Assembly: GCA_027323595.1 (NCBI GenBank) | Contig: DAHWBL010000066.1 | Span: 1 to 5,428, forward strand | Length of the DNA: 5,428 bases | DNA from: Acetobacteraceae bacterium | GTDB lineage: Bacteria; Pseudomonadota; Alphaproteobacteria; Acetobacterales; Acetobacteraceae | Direction: 5' to 3' | Shown here: positions 3,867-5,428 of the stretch, one piece after another | How positions within the stretch are numbered: the stretch's first letter is position 1 | How the letters are laid out: every line of letters starts with the position of its first letter | Notes under the pieces: generated by a model | What the model was told of the DNA's origin: nothing | The model's input: only the letters and a program-made list of their open reading frames with translations | Database searches by the model: none | Position numbers and translations under genes: made by a program

Positions 3867-5428
3867 ATGAAAAAGCTTTTGGCTGTGGTCGTCATTCTCG
3901 CGCTCGTCGCGGCGGGCGGCGCCGTCTACTGGAAGTTCGGCCGTCAAGCTGACGCGCTGATCACCGCGCGACGGCTGATGGCCAGGAACGACCTGCGAGC
4001 AGCACAGATCGAGCTGCGCAAGGCGGTGCGCGACAATCCAAAAAACGGCGAGGCGCATTGGCGGCTCGGCAGTGTTCAGTTGCAGCTTGGCGATCCGGTT
4101 GCGGCGGAAAAGGAATTGAAGGAGGCGCGCACGGCCGGCTATCCGGCGGTATCGGTGGTGCCGCCGCTGGCGCGTTCGTATCTTGCGCAGAACAAGCTCA
4201 AGGAGCTGCTCGCCGAATTCACCGGCGATGATCTGCCGCCGGCCGAGCATGCATCGGTGCTGATCAGCCGCGGCCTCGCCCAGATCGGGCTGAAGGACAT
4301 CGATGCGGCCTCGGCCTCGCTCGATGCGGCGCAGAAGCTCGCCCCCGACAATGTGGACGCCGCGATCGCGCAGGCCCGCGTCGCCGCCCTGCGCAACGAC
4401 CCCGACACGGCGCTCGCCCAGCTCGACCACGCGATCAAGATCGCGCCTGACACGGTGGATGCCTGGCTGTTCCGCGCCGCGATCGAGCGCACGCTCGGCA
4501 AGAACGATCTTTCGCTGGCCGCGCTCGACAAGGCGGTGGAGCTGGCGCCGACCAACACCAATATCCGCTTGCAGCGCACCAGCGTCTATCTCAGCGAGAA
4601 CATGAACGACAAGGCGGCGGCCGATGTCGCCATCGTGCTGAAGGCCGAGCCGAAAAACCCGGTGGCGATCTATTTTTCGGCCGTGCTGGACGTGCGGGCC
4701 GCCAAATGGCAGGACGCGAACACCAAGCTGTCGCTGATCCCGACCGCCTTGCCGCGGTTGCAGCGTGGCGAATATTTCCTCGCCCTGGTCAAGGCCAACG
4801 TTAATCAGCTCGAACAGGCCGCCGACGCCGCGCAGCGCTATGTCGCGCGCAACAAGACCGATCCGGCCGGCTACAAGTTGCTGGCGCGGATCGATGGAAT
4901 GGCCGGGCGCACCAATGAACTCGTCGATGTGCTCAAGCGCGGCGTCGAGGCCGGCGTCGGCGATGCCGAGATGCTGGAGATGCTGGGGGGGGCCTACAAC
5001 CAGACCGGGCAGCTCAAGCTCGGATTGCTGAACCTCGAAAAGGCGGCGGCGCTGGCGCCGGAAAATCCGGAAATCCTGTCGCGCATGGCAACCACCAAGC
5101 TGGGGCTGGGTGACGCCGAGGGCGCGCAGATGGACCTGGACCACAGTCTCAAGATCAGCCCCGACCGGGTCGAGGCATCCGAGGCATTGGTGGTGGCGGC
5201 GCTGTCGGCCGGCGATGTCGCCAAGGCGGACACGACGCTCGGCCTGCTCATCAAGAACGACAAGATCGCGCCGGCGGTGCTGGGCAACCTGACCGGGCTG
5301 GTCAAGCTCGCCGAGCTCGATCTGGACGGTGCCCGCGATGCCTGGCGCAAGGTCGTGGAGATCACCCCCGATGCGCTGCCGCCGCGCCTCAATCTCGCGC
5401 GGGTGCTGACCATGCAGGGGCAGTATGA
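3867..5428 (+). CDS. prsT: PrsT-type TPR-repeat protein of the XrtA/PEP-CTERM system, 3' end cut by window edge
   Basis: 520 codons are visible and the frame is still open at the right edge. After Lys2-Lys3 comes a hydrophobic segment (about 4-22, LLAVVVILALVAAGGAVYW) with no cysteine, so the protein looks membrane-anchored with the rest in the periplasm. The part after it matches the start of PrsT proteins: ADALITARRLMARNDLRAA (28-46), NPKNGEAHWRLGSVQLQLGD (57-76), AAEKELKEA (79-87), then VPPLARSYLAQNKLKELLAEF (98-118). The rest is TPR-like helix pairs at about 130-160, 163-195, 198-230, 231-262, 333-363, 366-398, 400-432, 437-465 and 482-500, several ending in the LAP-N or IAPD turn typical of TPRs. 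PrsT proteins usually have about 900 residues, so much is missing. TPR domains bind proteins; a scaffold role in EPS or PEP-CTERM assembly is inferred. A run of eight G lies at codons 373-376. Confidence 0.88.
   Translation, partial: MKKLLAVVVILALVAAGGAVYWKFGRQADALITARRLMARNDLRAAQIELRKAVRDNPKNGEAHWRLGSVQLQLGDPVAAEKELKEARTAGYPAVSVVPPLARSYLAQNKLKELLAEFTGDDLPPAEHASVLISRGLAQIGLKDIDAASASLDAAQKLAPDNVDAAIAQARVAALRNDPDTALAQLDHAIKIAPDTVDAWLFRAAIERTLGKNDLSLAALDKAVELAPTNTNIRLQRTSVYLSENMNDKAAADVAIVLKAEPKNPVAIYFSAVLDVRAAKWQDANTKLSLIPTALPRLQRGEYFLALVKANVNQLEQAADAAQRYVARNKTDPAGYKLLARIDGMAGRTNELVDVLKRGVEAGVGDAEMLEMLGGAYNQTGQLKLGLLNLEKAAALAPENPEILSRMATTKLGLGDAEGAQMDLDHSLKISPDRVEASEALVVAALSAGDVAKADTTLGLLIKNDKIAPAVLGNLTGLVKLAELDLDGARDAWRKVVEITPDALPPRLNLARVLTMQGQY
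4985..4992 (+). repeat. prsT: G8 homopolymer inside the TPR gene
   Basis: Eight consecutive G span Leu373-Gly374-Gly375-Ala376. The reading frame is intact on both sides as given. Such tracts are prone to slippage and to sequencing error. Confidence 0.8.

Noticed and set aside
3795..5144. 449-codon minus-strand open frame opposite the TPR gene
   Set aside because: Antisense shadow; the product is rich in Arg/Gly/His with no domain, while the plus strand encodes clear TPR-like repeats in one unbroken frame.
1..5428. CRISPR array, insertion sequence or integrated element at the tRNA
   Set aside because: No spaced direct repeats, no transposase or integrase, and no second copy of the tRNA 3' end were seen in the window.

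Overview
This window is a GC-rich stretch, probably from an alphaproteobacterium. GC is high at third codon positions, and the export and sugar-transferase proteins look like alphaproteobacterial or other proteobacterial members of their families; the exact lineage cannot be read from the sequence. It holds part of an exopolysaccharide (EPS) locus of the type that accompanies the exosortase A (XrtA, formerly EpsH)/PEP-CTERM protein-sorting system. All four protein genes resemble families defined by that association. No exosortase and no PEP-CTERM substrate lies inside the window, so the link to XrtA rests on recognising the families.

Leftward arm (minus strand, 1-1731). A Wza-type outer-membrane polysaccharide export lipoprotein (1087-1731) is followed after 12 nt by a Wzz/GumC-type chain-length determinant (1-1074) that runs off the left edge. 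They look translationally coupled. A tRNA-Val(UAC) gene with an encoded CCA end (1801-1876, same strand) lies 69 nt upstream of the export gene, with no visible terminator between them.

Central control region (1877-2333). These 457 bp contain no convincing gene. They hold several dyads, an AT-rich patch and two candidate sigma-70-type promoters pointing right. This is the divergence point between the two arms.

Rightward arm (plus strand, 2334-5428). A polyprenyl-phosphate sugar-1-phosphate transferase (2334-3710) would start the lipid-linked repeat unit. After a 156-bp gap with its own dyads comes a long TPR protein of the PrsT type (3867 to beyond the right edge). It is unusual in carrying an uncleaved-looking N-terminal membrane segment instead of a lipobox.

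Inferred joint role: the transferase loads the first sugar on undecaprenyl phosphate in the inner membrane, the chain-length protein and the export lipoprotein carry polymer across the envelope, and the TPR protein serves as a periplasm-facing scaffold in EPS or PEP-CTERM protein assembly. The most unusual points are the split, divergent layout around a tRNA, the extra base in the tRNA T-arm, the dyad-rich promoter region, and the lipobox-less PrsT.
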